A stretch of 64,000 bases of DNA from Methanococcoides burtonii DSM 6242 (GTDB lineage: Archaea > Halobacteriota > Methanosarcinia > Methanosarcinales > Methanosarcinaceae): NCBI RefSeq assembly GCF_000013725.1, contig NC_007955.1:403579-467578 (forward strand). Reading direction: 5' to 3'. Below, in pieces: positions 37,574 through 46,650 of this stretch. The notes under the pieces were generated by a model. The model made no database searches, had not been told where the DNA came from, and worked only from the letters and a program-made list of their open reading frames with translations. A program made the translations under genes and the position numbers. Position 1 is the first letter of the stretch; each line of letters opens with the position of its first letter.

Positions 37574-39724
37574 GTGTCCGAAAAAAACTCTCTGGAAATA
37601 AAAAATGAGCATGATGAAGCTATAGTTTCTTCCAATGCTGAGAAATCTTCATTACTTACAAGGCTAAAGAGCAAGTTCTCTGTCAGTAGTAACGGTACGA
37701 GTTATTCCAAAGAGAAGGCCAGTACATATTTAAATATTCTCAAAAAATTACCTTTTACATTACTTGGTGATTATGTTCAAGAGAGGAAAGATAAGTATGA
37801 AAATCTCCAGTTAAAGCTTTTCCAAGCAAGAATACCACTCTCTTATGAGATGTATGTCTCAAATGCAATATTCTATTCGTTACTAAGTTGTGTCTTCGGC
37901 TTGATAATTGGTATTTTTGTTGCGTATATCTCTATCTATGTAGTCGGACTACCGGAAGCCATCACAAAACTGGAGTTCTCTGAGTCCAGTGCATGGATAT
38001 TGCAATTTAAGGGTATATTCGTAGGTTTTCTGATAATGCTCTTCTTTGCTGCTTCTCTTGGCGGTGGAATATATGGGATGTTCATGCTTTATCCCAAGTT
38101 TCAGGCGAGTGAAAGGAAAGGTGATATTGACAGACAGCTTCCTTACGCAGTCACTTTTATGTATGCACTTAGTAAAGGTGGAATGAACATAATTGAGGTG
38201 TTCAGACTGCTTTCACGCTCCGGCAGTACTTATGGGGAAGTTTCGAAAGAGATCAATGCCATTATCCGTGAAATGGACTATTTTGGATATGACATGAAGA
38301 CTGCGATCTCTAACATAAGTGAGAGATCCCCTTCTGATAGATTCAATGAACTAATGGATAATCTTATTACAATTATCGATAGTGGTGGCAGTATTCCACG
38401 CTATTTTCAAGATAAAGCCGAACAGTATCTTCAAAAAACATCTATTGACGAGAAAGGCTTTTTGGAGACCCTCGGACTACTTGCAGAGTCGTATGTGACC
38501 GCATTCGTTGCTGGTCCTTTGTTCATTATAATCATGGGCGTCATGATGGCGGTCATGGGTTCCGGATCGGAAGTAATGGTCTATGCTATCATATATGCTG
38601 TTCTGCCGATAGGCTCCCTTATGTTCGTGGTAATGATCAGTATCATAACTCCGAGCGAAATGGGTGAACCTGAACTATTGCCTACCCGGACTATACTTGA
38701 GCATGGTATTCCTGTTCTTCCTTCATATCTGGAACCAGTTTATGATGATGCAGGGGAACTTATCAATGATACTGAAGATAATGTGCGTGATAGGGAATAT
38801 TATCTGAATTTTGCGAAAGCCAAAAAATTACTTTCTGTCAGGAAATTCGCGAAAAACCCTTTTGATCTTTTGATGCACAATCCCCTTTATTCTCTTGCTG
38901 TTACTATCCCTATAGCAATTCTGGTTCTTGTCATACCTTTCTGGTCAAATATCGGAAGTCTCGTGACAACAGCACAAAAAATTGGATTTATTGATGACTA
39001 TATCGTGCTTGCACTGTTCATTGCCATAGTCCCAATGGCACTTTTCCATGAGATAATGTCCCGTAAGAAAAAGCATCTTGAAAGGAATTTTCCAGATTTT
39101 TTGAAGAAGCTTGCAAGTACAAATGAAACAGGGATGACACTTCGTGATTCTATAAAGCTGATGGCAAAATCAAAATCCGGACATCTTGGAAATGAGATCC
39201 GGATGATATGGGCAGATATCTCATGGGGTATGAATGTCAATGATTCTCTTATCAGATTTGCCAACAGGCTTCGGACACAGGTAATTGCACGGTCACTGAC
39301 GCTTATTACAAAGGCCAATGAATCAAGTGGTGATGTTGGTGAAGTGCTTCTGGTGGCAGCTCGCGATGCTGCTTCCGAACAGTCAATGAAACGAGAACGT
39401 GCCATGAGCATGATGATCTATATCGTGATCATCTATATTTCCTTCCTTGTGTTCGTAGGCGTTATCTATGTTATTTCTACGACATTTCTTGCGGAGATGG
39501 CAGCTGCTGGGGAAAAGATGACCGAATCCGGTGGTGCGGGTGGATTTTTGGGTAGTTTCGATCTTGAAGGATATACCCGTCTTTTCATGCATGCTTCTCT
39601 CATTCAGGGTTTAAGTTCAGGACTTATGGCAGGTGCTATGGGGGAAGGTAGTGTGATGTCAGGACTTAAGCATTCAATTATTATGATGGGAATCGGCTAC
39701 CTTATATTTACTGTGTTCGTATGA
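37574..39724 (+). CDS. Pilus/secretion membrane platform protein with two GspF/TadC domains
   Basis: A 716-residue membrane protein with two T2SSF (GspF/TadC) units, about residues 190-350 and 500-620, each followed by membrane spans near 310-360 and 610-716. The first unit starts RQLPYAVTFMYALSKGGMNI, the second FPDFLKKLASTNETGMTLRD. This is the archaeal FlaJ/TadC-like platform that sits in the cytoplasmic membrane and meets the ATPase encoded just upstream. The start is GTG at 37574, preceded by CAGGAGTGA. No pilin with a class III signal was found in the window, so which filament or secreted substrate is built remains open. Confidence 0.92.
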   Translation: MSEKNSLEIKNEHDEAIVSSNAEKSSLLTRLKSKFSVSSNGTSYSKEKASTYLNILKKLPFTLLGDYVQERKDKYENLQLKLFQARIPLSYEMYVSNAIFYSLLSCVFGLIIGIFVAYISIYVVGLPEAITKLEFSESSAWILQFKGIFVGFLIMLFFAASLGGGIYGMFMLYPKFQASERKGDIDRQLPYAVTFMYALSKGGMNIIEVFRLLSRSGSTYGEVSKEINAIIREMDYFGYDMKTAISNISERSPSDRFNELMDNLITIIDSGGSIPRYFQDKAEQYLQKTSIDEKGFLETLGLLAESYVTAFVAGPLFIIIMGVMMAVMGSGSEVMVYAIIYAVLPIGSLMFVVMISIITPSEMGEPELLPTRTILEHGIPVLPSYLEPVYDDAGELINDTEDNVRDREYYLNFAKAKKLLSVRKFAKNPFDLLMHNPLYSLAVTIPIAILVLVIPFWSNIGSLVTTAQKIGFIDDYIVLALFIAIVPMALFHEIMSRKKKHLERNFPDFLKKLASTNETGMTLRDSIKLMAKSKSGHLGNEIRMIWADISWGMNVNDSLIRFANRLRTQVIARSLTLITKANESSGDVGEVLLVAARDAASEQSMKRERAMSMMIYIVIIYISFLVFVGVIYVISTTFLAEMAAAGEKMTESGGAGGFLGSFDLEGYTRLFMHASLIQGLSSGLMAGAMGEGSVMSGLKHSIIMMGIGYLIFTVFV

Positions 39725-39769
39725 GTAGTATGCTTTAGGACAACGGTAATCATGTCAGGGAAGATCTCA

Positions 39770-40411
39770 ATGAAAATAATTGGAATTGATGAAGCAGGGA
39801 AGGGTCCGGTCATCGGGCCGATGTGCATAGGCGGTGTGAGGATCGATGAGGATAAAAGCAATGCTCTGAAGAATCTGGGAGTTGCGGATTCCAAGAAGCT
39901 TTCCCCAAAAAGGCGAGTACATCTTGCCGCTCAGATAAAGAAATATGCAGATGGATGGTTCGTTTATGAGGTATCTCCTAATCAGATCGATGAGCTTCGA
40001 AAACTGATGAGCATGAATGATATTATGGTGCTTGCTTTTGGTTCGGTCATTGAGGAACTTCCTTCTGACAAGATCTATGCGGATGCAGCAGATGTGAAGG
40101 AGGAACGCTTTGGGAAGCGCCTTTTTGACAATTACATGGAAAAGCATCCAGATGTATCACCTCCGGAAGTTATCTCAAAACATGGGGCAGACGATCTATT
40201 TCCAGTTGTTTCAGCTGCATCTATATTAGCAAAGGTCAGGCGTGATGAACTTATAGAGAAGATAAAGGTGGACATGGGCGTGGATATCGGCAGTGGTTAT
40301 CCATCAGATCCTAAGACCAAGAAGTTCCTTGAGAATTGGTACCGTGAGAATAGCTCCTTTCCCGATATTGTAAGACATTCATGGAAAACAGCACAGAAGT
40401 TCATTCAGTGA
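39770..40411 (+). CDS. rnhB: Ribonuclease HII
   Basis: RNase HII cleaves RNA in RNA-DNA hybrids and at single ribonucleotides. The product has the family start MKIIGIDEAGKGPVIGP with the catalytic Asp7/Glu8, the GVADSKKLSPKRR segment, YADAADV with the next acidic residue, and SAASILAKVRRDE near 150. Length 213 is normal for archaea. An in-frame ATG at 39752 exists, but AGGGAAGATC sits before the ATG at 39770, and archaeal homologues begin there. It follows the pilus platform gene by 45 bases and may be cotranscribed. Confidence 0.95.
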   Translation: MKIIGIDEAGKGPVIGPMCIGGVRIDEDKSNALKNLGVADSKKLSPKRRVHLAAQIKKYADGWFVYEVSPNQIDELRKLMSMNDIMVLAFGSVIEELPSDKIYADAADVKEERFGKRLFDNYMEKHPDVSPPEVISKHGADDLFPVVSAASILAKVRRDELIEKIKVDMGVDIGSGYPSDPKTKKFLENWYRENSSFPDIVRHSWKTAQKFIQ

Positions 40412-40489
40412 TAAATAAATGGAATAAATTTAGCAATTTCTATGAAAAATAGGTAACAATCCAGTAGGTAAATGCAATAATACAAGAAA

Positions 40490-40504
40490 GCACCCTTCGG
40501 GTGC
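40490..40504. repeat. GCACCC-TTC-GGGTGC hairpin at the IS91-like element end
   Basis: A perfect 6-bp stem with a 3-base loop, 20 bases beyond the transposase stop codon. IS91-type and other HUH elements carry small hairpins at the end lying 3' of the transposase, so this may be the recognition hairpin. It could also terminate the rnhB transcript. Confidence 0.45.
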
Positions 40505-40523
40505 AAATTTATTGTAGGTACGA

Positions 40524-41555
40524 CTACCCCATCACTATACCCCGATCATTTATATTGCCATTAACTTCCGCAATTTCCCCAGGTGGTTTTTTCTCATACC
40601 AAACAAACTTCATTTTGCCACCACAAAATAAACACTGTGGCGCCCACTTATTCAACACTTTTCTGAAGTCTTTGAGATTTGTCTGCCTTATACTTCTCTG
40701 TAAGCACTTTGAATATCTCTTTTTGACTTTGCGACTATATGCACCATAATACCGTATCATTTTAAAATTTCGATCAGGAATATGCTGAATTAACGCTCTA
40801 ATAAATTCCTGCAATTCCATTGTCACAAAATGCCTTACTCCTTCATGATCATTATACCAAAAAGTAACGGATTTTCCATCATAACTATACAACCTTGAAT
40901 TTGCGATAGCTGGATGCTTGATATACCTGCCGACATACTGTGCCATCCTTTGTTTGTTAGTGATTCTTGAGTTTTTTGGCATATGAACATAAAATCCATC
41001 AGGATATTCTTTAAAAAGTTGATTTACAAGATGGGAGAATGCTTGAACCTTAGAGAGGGCATCTTTGAATCTCGTAAGCACTTGGTATTGCCATGTTTTT
41101 CGCATGGTCTTAAAATGAATGAACTTTTGGTGAATGAATTTACCATACATATCAAATCCACCTTCAGTTAGAAGAATATGAAGATGAGGATTAAAACCCA
41201 TATCTTTGGAAAATGGATGTAGAACGACAATAGCACCCGCAAGCAAACGACCATTCCTGTGCTTGAATGAAATAGTGTCATTAATTGCTACAATTGCTGC
41301 ATCCATCAAAACCTTTAGTAGAAAACGATTCTTTCTAACAAAACCCCACAGAAGATCCGGGATTGTAAGAACAGCATGCCTATGAACTACATTGAACATT
41401 GCACGTTTGAGAGATTTAGACCATTTTTCAGTATGATTTAGACCACAATTTGTGCAGATACGACTGTTACATCCAAAATAGACCGTTTTGTAATTACCAC
41501 AACTTTCACATTGATAAGTGAAGAAACCACGACTCTTATCTTTGCAAGATAACAT
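40524..41555 (-). CDS. IS91-like HUH transposase (N-terminal part interrupted by TAG)
   Basis: A rolling-circle type transposase. After the ATG at 41555 come a zinc-binding region CESCG...CTNCG (about 16-38) and the HUH motif HLHILLTEGG (124-133). The tyrosine region AQYVGRYIKHPAIANSR follows near 235. The same frame continues upstream of 41555 through EDILRNVEIEEVNK to TAG at 41619-41621 and then onward as QLLTVKRIFKDNN to a TTG at 41690, which looks like the normal N-terminus. The amber codon may be a disabling mutation, or in a pyrrolysine-using methanogen a readthrough site. The C-terminus has a further CLFCGG motif. Confidence 0.82.
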   Translation of the reverse strand: MLSCKDKSRGFFTYQCESCGNYKTVYFGCNSRICTNCGLNHTEKWSKSLKRAMFNVVHRHAVLTIPDLLWGFVRKNRFLLKVLMDAAIVAINDTISFKHRNGRLLAGAIVVLHPFSKDMGFNPHLHILLTEGGFDMYGKFIHQKFIHFKTMRKTWQYQVLTRFKDALSKVQAFSHLVNQLFKEYPDGFYVHMPKNSRITNKQRMAQYVGRYIKHPAIANSRLYSYDGKSVTFWYNDHEGVRHFVTMELQEFIRALIQHIPDRNFKMIRYYGAYSRKVKKRYSKCLQRSIRQTNLKDFRKVLNKWAPQCLFCGGKMKFVWYEKKPPGEIAEVNGNINDRGIVMG

Positions 41556-41793
41556 CTTGTTGACTTCTTCAATCTCAACATTGCGAAGAATGTCTTCATG
41601 GTCAATGCAAAATTGATCCTAGTTATTATTGTCTTTGAAGATACGTTTGACAGTAAGAAGCTGATTGGATGCATAAGTAGTAGTTTGCAATATGAAATGA
41701 ATTGGCTTAGACCATAATATAAATATTGCTTATAGGTACGAAAAGTTATAGATTATATACAAAAATGAAAAAACCTTTTAGTCAATCATTTGT

Positions 41794-41988
41794 TTACTTG
41801 GAAATTGATTCAAACTGAATGCCATGGTCACCTTCGTATGATCCATTGTGTTTCTTGAAGCCATGCCATATCTCTGATGGAATACCATATGGAAACGCTT
41901 TACATGCGGGCATACCAATCGATTCAATGAAGTGTTTACACACCATGCATTCAGGTGCTTCCGTCGATATTGCATCTAATTCACTCAT
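41794..41988 (-). CDS. Small Cys-rich conserved protein, 64 residues
   Basis: ATG at 41988 is preceded by GGTGAT. The product starts MSELDAISTEAPECMVCKHF and continues with ACKAFPYGIPSEIWHG and SYEGDHGIQFE. Three cysteines (14, 17, 29) plus His19 could bind zinc or a cluster. The pattern CxxCKH, CxAFPxGIPxEI and GDxGIxFE recurs in small proteins of many bacteria and archaea whose function is unknown to me. It lies leftward between the IS91-like element and the methyltransferase. Confidence 0.75.
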   Translation of the reverse strand: MSELDAISTEAPECMVCKHFIESIGMPACKAFPYGIPSEIWHGFKKHNGSYEGDHGIQFESISK

Positions 41989-42281
41989 TTCAAATCACCA
42001 TCATATTTCTTTATTCAATTCAATAATTGTGGACTTACTCGGATAGTGCCTCCAATTATATATTAACTAAATGTTCCTGCACAGAATTCATTGGTTTGCA
42101 ACCCTCTGAGATTCACCCATTACCAAGATGGAATATTAAGCTATTACAGCTAACTTCTGAATCACAAATTTAAAGTAGTTCAGATACTGAAATTGTATAG
42201 AACTAATAAACAGATATATCAGCCTATATTGAACTATTTACATAGGAATGTTAGCTCAGATCGAATAAAGGAGGGTTTCAC

Positions 42282-43319
42282 CTGACAGATATCACACCAA
42301 AAGAAAGATTCATCAGATCGCTTGAAGGGAAAGAAGTAGACAAAGTACCCGTTTGTTCAGTTACACAGACAGGGACTATTGATCTAATGCAAGCTTCGGG
42401 CACACAGTGGCCGGAAGCACATTTTAATTCAGAGAAAATGGCTACACTCGCCATTGCAGGACATGAGATCGCTGGCCTGGAAGGCATTCGTTATCCATTC
42501 GATGGAACTGCTATTGCCCAGACATTAGGGTGTACGATGGGAGAAGGGACCTATGACACACAACCTTCCATTCACGATTTTCCTTTTGAGACCATCGAGG
42601 ATGTGAAAGATCTGACAGTGCCTGAGAATTTCCTTGAGTCTGAAAGGATCAAGACCATTCTGGATGCCACAGAGATCATCAAGAAGAGAGCTGATGAAGA
42701 TATACCAATAATTGCAGGTCACCTCGGGCCGGCTGCTATTACATTATCACTTGTTGGTGTAAGGAACTACCTCATGTGGTTCATTTCACACCCCGATACC
42801 ATCAAGGAACTGATAACTTTCAGTACTGATATTTGCATAGAATATTCAAATGCACTCCTAGAACGCGGGGCTGATGTTGTCTGCATACCTGATTCGGAAG
42901 CAGGACCAGAATTGATCCCACCGGAATTCTTTGAAACGATGATATTCCCGGAATACAAAAGACTTAACCGTGAGATAAAAGGAAAGACCATAGCCCACAT
43001 ATGCGGGGATTCTGCCGATATCCTCGAGAAAGTTGCGATCTCTGGTTTCGATGGTATAAGCATAGAAGAAAAGGTAGATGTCCAATATGCAAAAAGTGCC
43101 ATCGGTGACAAAGCCTGTCTGATAGGGAATGTATCACCTGTGCATACACTTCTTGGGATGAAGCCCGAAAAGGTGAAAGAAGAAGCAAAACAGTGCATAG
43201 AGGATGGAGTTGATATTCTCGCACCGGGTTGTGGACTGGCACCACATACATCCCTGAATAATTTGAAAGCATTCGTTGCTGCAAGGGATGAATATTATTT
43301 GGAGAAAGGACTCCTGTGA
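42282..43319 (+). CDS. Methylcobamide:coenzyme M methyltransferase (MtaA/MtbA family), CTG start
   Basis: This zinc enzyme moves a methyl group from a methylated corrinoid protein to coenzyme M in methylotrophic methanogenesis. It belongs to the uroporphyrinogen decarboxylase fold. Zinc ligands are in the HICG motif at about 238-241 and in LAPGCGLAP at about 317. The N-terminus TDITPKERFIRSLEGKEVDK and VPVCSVTQTG match MtaA/MtbA, but the only codon fitting the start is CTG at 42282, six bases after GGAGGG (42270-42275); a TAG lies upstream in frame. The first in-frame ATG, at 42387, would cut off 35 conserved residues. The wording of the motifs is closer to MtaA (methanol) than MtbA (methylamines), but the substrate is not proved. 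No corrinoid protein is adjacent. Confidence 0.88.
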   Translation: MTDITPKERFIRSLEGKEVDKVPVCSVTQTGTIDLMQASGTQWPEAHFNSEKMATLAIAGHEIAGLEGIRYPFDGTAIAQTLGCTMGEGTYDTQPSIHDFPFETIEDVKDLTVPENFLESERIKTILDATEIIKKRADEDIPIIAGHLGPAAITLSLVGVRNYLMWFISHPDTIKELITFSTDICIEYSNALLERGADVVCIPDSEAGPELIPPEFFETMIFPEYKRLNREIKGKTIAHICGDSADILEKVAISGFDGISIEEKVDVQYAKSAIGDKACLIGNVSPVHTLLGMKPEKVKEEAKQCIEDGVDILAPGCGLAPHTSLNNLKAFVAARDEYYLEKGLL

Positions 43320-43374
43320 GTCCATTCTCCAACTATTTACCTTATAATTATAAACTATTTTGTATTATTTACAC

Positions 43375-44199
43375 TCATTTCCAATTTACCCTCACAGGCT
43401 CCCTTCCCGGAATGCCATTGACCTTATGATCAGGATGACCGAACATCATACTGTATTGCACCACATGCTCTTGCGGAAGGTCAAGCTCATCTATGAGTGG
43501 TTGGTAGGATGTTGCCGCAATGGCAAGGAAACCAGCCCAGCATGCCCCGATATCGAACGCCTGTGCTGCAAGCTCGAACCATGAAAGCGCTATGATACTG
43601 TCAGTATAGCCAGTCGGATTTTCAGCCTCAGCGTGAGCAAAAGCCAAATGAAGTGCTCCCCTGCATATCGGATCACTGCCATTTTCATAAACTGAGATCA
43701 GAGTTGGCATCAGTGGCTTGAGAGGATGTTCAATATCATCGGCCACTACCTCTCGCATCCAGTCAATGGTCAGAGAAGTGATCTTCTTAACTTCCTCCGG
43801 GTTGTGGACAATGGTCCAATGTACAGGCTGATTGTTCATCCCGGAAGGAGCATAACGTGCAATATCAAGTATCTCTTCAATTGTAGACTTTTCCACCTTT
43901 TCATCCTTGTAGTTTCTGACCGAGCGCCGCATTACCATATATTTTCCGATCTCTGATGGCGTAAGAGAGGAAGGACTATCATCCTGAAATTGATAGTAAG
44001 TTGAGTCAAACAAAGTAGAAATTGCACCCTCGGGACAGAACACTTCACAGTGTCCACATTTTGAACAATATACAGTTGCTTCTTCTGGACTGTAAGGAGT
44101 TCCACCTTCCTCTGAAGGAAGTATTATCGACATCGGACAAAGTTCTACGCATACATCACAATTGGTGCACAGTTCAGGGTTTACAGAGATCACTTGCAT
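43375..44199 (-). CDS. Ferredoxin-nitroreductase fusion protein
   Basis: A 274-residue flavoprotein with an N-terminal 2[4Fe-4S] ferredoxin domain and a C-terminal nitroreductase (FMN) domain. The clusters are CTNCDVCVELCP (11-22) and CSKCGHCEVFCP (45-56). The nitroreductase part begins near residue 86 with MVMRRSVRNYKDEKV, contains ARYAPSGMNNQPVHWTIV, and ends with GHPDHKVNGIPGREPVRVNW. Such fusions in anaerobes accept electrons from low-potential donors; the physiological acceptor is unknown. It is convergent with the methyltransferase gene and stands alone. Confidence 0.9.
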   Translation of the reverse strand: MQVISVNPELCTNCDVCVELCPMSIILPSEEGGTPYSPEEATVYCSKCGHCEVFCPEGAISTLFDSTYYQFQDDSPSSLTPSEIGKYMVMRRSVRNYKDEKVEKSTIEEILDIARYAPSGMNNQPVHWTIVHNPEEVKKITSLTIDWMREVVADDIEHPLKPLMPTLISVYENGSDPICRGALHLAFAHAEAENPTGYTDSIIALSWFELAAQAFDIGACWAGFLAIAATSYQPLIDELDLPQEHVVQYSMMFGHPDHKVNGIPGREPVRVNWK

Positions 44200-44407
44200 A
44201 CTATCACCTAAGATTATAGAATATATATTCGTTTAATGTTGATCTTAGAAGTGTATAAACTTTTCATCTGCCAATTTCCAAATTTAAATATGATCATTTC
44301 AGTTAGACCTTTGATCAAAACAATTCAAATATATTATTTTTGGCAATCAATCTGCTCTGCATTAACAACATATAGTATCAGACAAACATACATTATGGGG
44401 AATTTAT

Positions 44408-45325
44408 GTGGGCACTACAAGATTTATAAATAAAATAATAAAGAGCAGACCGACCCTTGAAGGAGCAGGAGTACCTGAAAAGATGTTTTGGTTTTAACCA
44501 GCCACCTCAACTTGATCCTTTTCTCTTGCTTGATGACTTCCATTCGAACGATCCGAATGAATTTTTAATGGGATTTTCCTGGCATCCGCACAGGGGCATA
44601 GAGACTATAACCTATGTACTCTCAGGAAAAATAGAGCATGGTGATAGCCTGGGAAATTCAGGCGTGATCAATTCAGGAGTGATCAATTCAGGAGATGTGC
44701 AGTGGATGAGCGCCGGAAGCGGAATAATTCATCAGGAAATGCCCAAAGGTGAATCCGATGGCAGCCTTTGGGGATTCCAGTTGTGGGCTAACCTGTCAGC
44801 ATCCCATAAGATGATGGAGCCAAAGTATCAGGAAATAAAAAGTGAGCAGATCCCGGAAGTAGTATTAGATGACAATGTTCGTGTAAAGGTCATTTGCGGT
44901 GAAATCGAAGGAAATAAAGGCCCTGTACAGGACATTGTGACTGATCCTGAATATCTTGATGTGACAATTCCAGCTAATATAGATTCACGCACCCTACTTA
45001 AATGGGACATACCGTCTTTGCATATGCAATGAAGGGAAACGGTTCTTTTGATGAAAATGAATGCACCTATGCTTATGAAGTGGACGGTACTAACTATTCA
45101 GACCTTGACAATTCATCATTCATTAGTTCCGAAAATCTTATTATGTTCAATGACGGTGACCATATCTCAGTCACTTCTGGAGATAATGGTGTTCGCTTCT
45201 TGCTCATTTCAGGAAAACCACTCAATGAACCGGTTGCATGGTATGGCCCTATTGTGATGAATACACAGGAAGAGTTAGAGATAGCTTTTGAAGAATATAG
45301 GAAAGGGACATTTATAAGATCCTGA
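44408..45325 (+). pseudogene. Pirin-family protein with two frameshifts
   Basis: A pirin (bicupin) gene read in three frames. It starts at GTG 44408 as GTTRFINKIIKSRPTLEGAGV, shifts near 44477 to LKRCFGFNQPPQLDPFLLLD, and runs through HPHRGIETITYVLSG, the metal-site region. It shifts again near 45000 to GHTVFAYAMKGNGSF, ending EELEIAFEEYRKGTFIRS at 45325. All three pieces align head to tail with one normal pirin. The middle part also has a 15-bp tandem duplication giving GVINSGVINSG. Pirins bind iron and some act as quercetinases or regulators; this copy should be inactive unless the shifts are sequencing errors. Confidence 0.8.
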
Positions 45326-45375
45326 GATTAAAAATTAGTAAACATATTTATTTAGAAAATGATCAATTGTTCAAT

Positions 45376-45750
45376 ATGGAAGATGAAAAGCAAAATATCT
45401 TCAATGGACTTAGGTTTATTCTTTCTTCTTATGTGCCACCCCTCTCTGTAAAAATAGATGAGAGCAGACGATACGATATTTACGGAACAAAACCTGTACA
45501 GATCGGAAGGACAAAGAAGAAAGATATGTTCTTTGCTTTCATCATCATACAGAAATATCACGTTGGATTCTATTTCTCCCCCATATACACGCATAAGGAC
45601 AGATTTGATGATGCTACTGAAGAACTATTACATCTTCTTAAAGGCAAGTCCTGTTTCCACATAAAAAGGTTCAATGCCGCTGTTTTTGAAGATATCAGAC
45701 AATTAATGGATAAAGGTATAAAAATATATGAGGAAGAAGGATGGGTTTGA
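45376..45750 (+). CDS. Conserved hypothetical protein, about 124 residues
   Basis: A soluble protein starting MEDEKQNIFNGLRFILSSYV. The core reads KKDMFFAFIIIQKYHVGFYFSPIY followed after a gap by LLKGKSCFHIKRFN and ends with DKGIKIYEEEGW. This pattern (QIxKxYVxxxLxPxY and GKSCFxFK) is shared by a widespread small alpha/beta family related in style to DUF1801. I know of no assigned function. The ATG at 45376 lacks a strong ribosome-binding site; TTG at 45367 is an alternative. Confidence 0.65.
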   Translation: MEDEKQNIFNGLRFILSSYVPPLSVKIDESRRYDIYGTKPVQIGRTKKKDMFFAFIIIQKYHVGFYFSPIYTHKDRFDDATEELLHLLKGKSCFHIKRFNAAVFEDIRQLMDKGIKIYEEEGWV

Positions 45751-46049
45751 GCCAAAAAATGTGCTTTGATATCAACAAAATAGCTAAATATCATGAGATG
45801 AAAGATGAATCATACAACTTCTTCAATTGACTTTATATAGATTGAATGGAGTTTATAACTAAAAAGTACGATTATGATTTGTTATTTAAAATCATCTCAT
45901 TTTTAATAATGAATTGTATGGGCCCTTAAAGATCGAAAATGGACTTAAGGCGGGAAGATGACCACAATGTTTTGAGGTATTGCACTTATTGTCTGAGTGA
46001 AATGTGTCAAAAATTTTCAAAATTATCATTAAAATAAAGAGGAATTAAT

Positions 46050-46391
46050 CTGGCCAATTATAGAAGTAATATGAAAAAAAATAATGGAGGTCGTGGTAGC
46101 AAGACAGATGCTCCAGCTGTCACAAGAGTTAGGACTCCACGAAGAGAGAACAATGAGATACTTGCAACCGTAAGTGCCCTCCTCGGAGGAAAAAGAGTTA
46201 CCCTCCAATGTATGGACGGTATCGTAAGAATGGGACGAATCCCTGGTTCAAAGAAAAAGCGAATGTGGGTACGTGAAGGCGATATTGTTATTATCACACC
46301 ATGGGACTTCCAGGATTCAAAAGCAGAAGTAATATGGAAATACACAAGACCACAGGTCGAGTGGCTTGAGAGAAAGGGTTTCCTGAAATAA
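46050..46391 (+). CDS. eif1A: Translation initiation factor aIF1A, CTG start
   Basis: aIF1A binds the ribosomal A site during initiation. The OB-fold core is plain: [20 protein letters not shown] and [19 protein letters not shown], then [10 protein letters not shown] and [19 protein letters not shown]. The basic N-terminal tail is expected to begin (M)ANYRS. Here this is encoded from CTG at 46050 (LANYRSN), with GAGGA at 46039-46043 six bases upstream. The next ATG, at 46071, has no good ribosome-binding site and would drop seven residues of the tail. I therefore annotate CTG, giving 113 residues. The gene is monocistronic and ends at a hairpin terminator. Confidence 0.92.
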
Positions 46392-46393
46392 GT

Positions 46394-46436
46394 ATATGAA
46401 TAGCAATTTTTGCTTTTCATATCATCTTATTTTTTC
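46394..46436 (+). terminator. Terminator of the aIF1A gene
   Basis: ATATGAA-T-AGCAA (46394-46406) pairs with TTGCT-T-TTCATAT (46410-46422) around a 3-base loop with one internal mismatch. CATCTTATTTTTTC follows. The hairpin starts two bases after the stop codon. Confidence 0.7.
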
Positions 46437-46650
46437 TTGAATCTATTTTTGAGTATATTTTGAATTTATTGTTTTCGAGGTACGAAGACGTTCATTTAAA
46501 CTCGATAGCATATTTTTAAACCCGTTGATCTGGATACATCAATATCTGGTATGTATAAAAAAATGCTAGAACATAGTGGAATCCAGGCGATCCAGAAAGG
46601 TTCTACCCCTAAAAATAACAAAAATAGGAAATGATAACCGAAGGAGAAGC

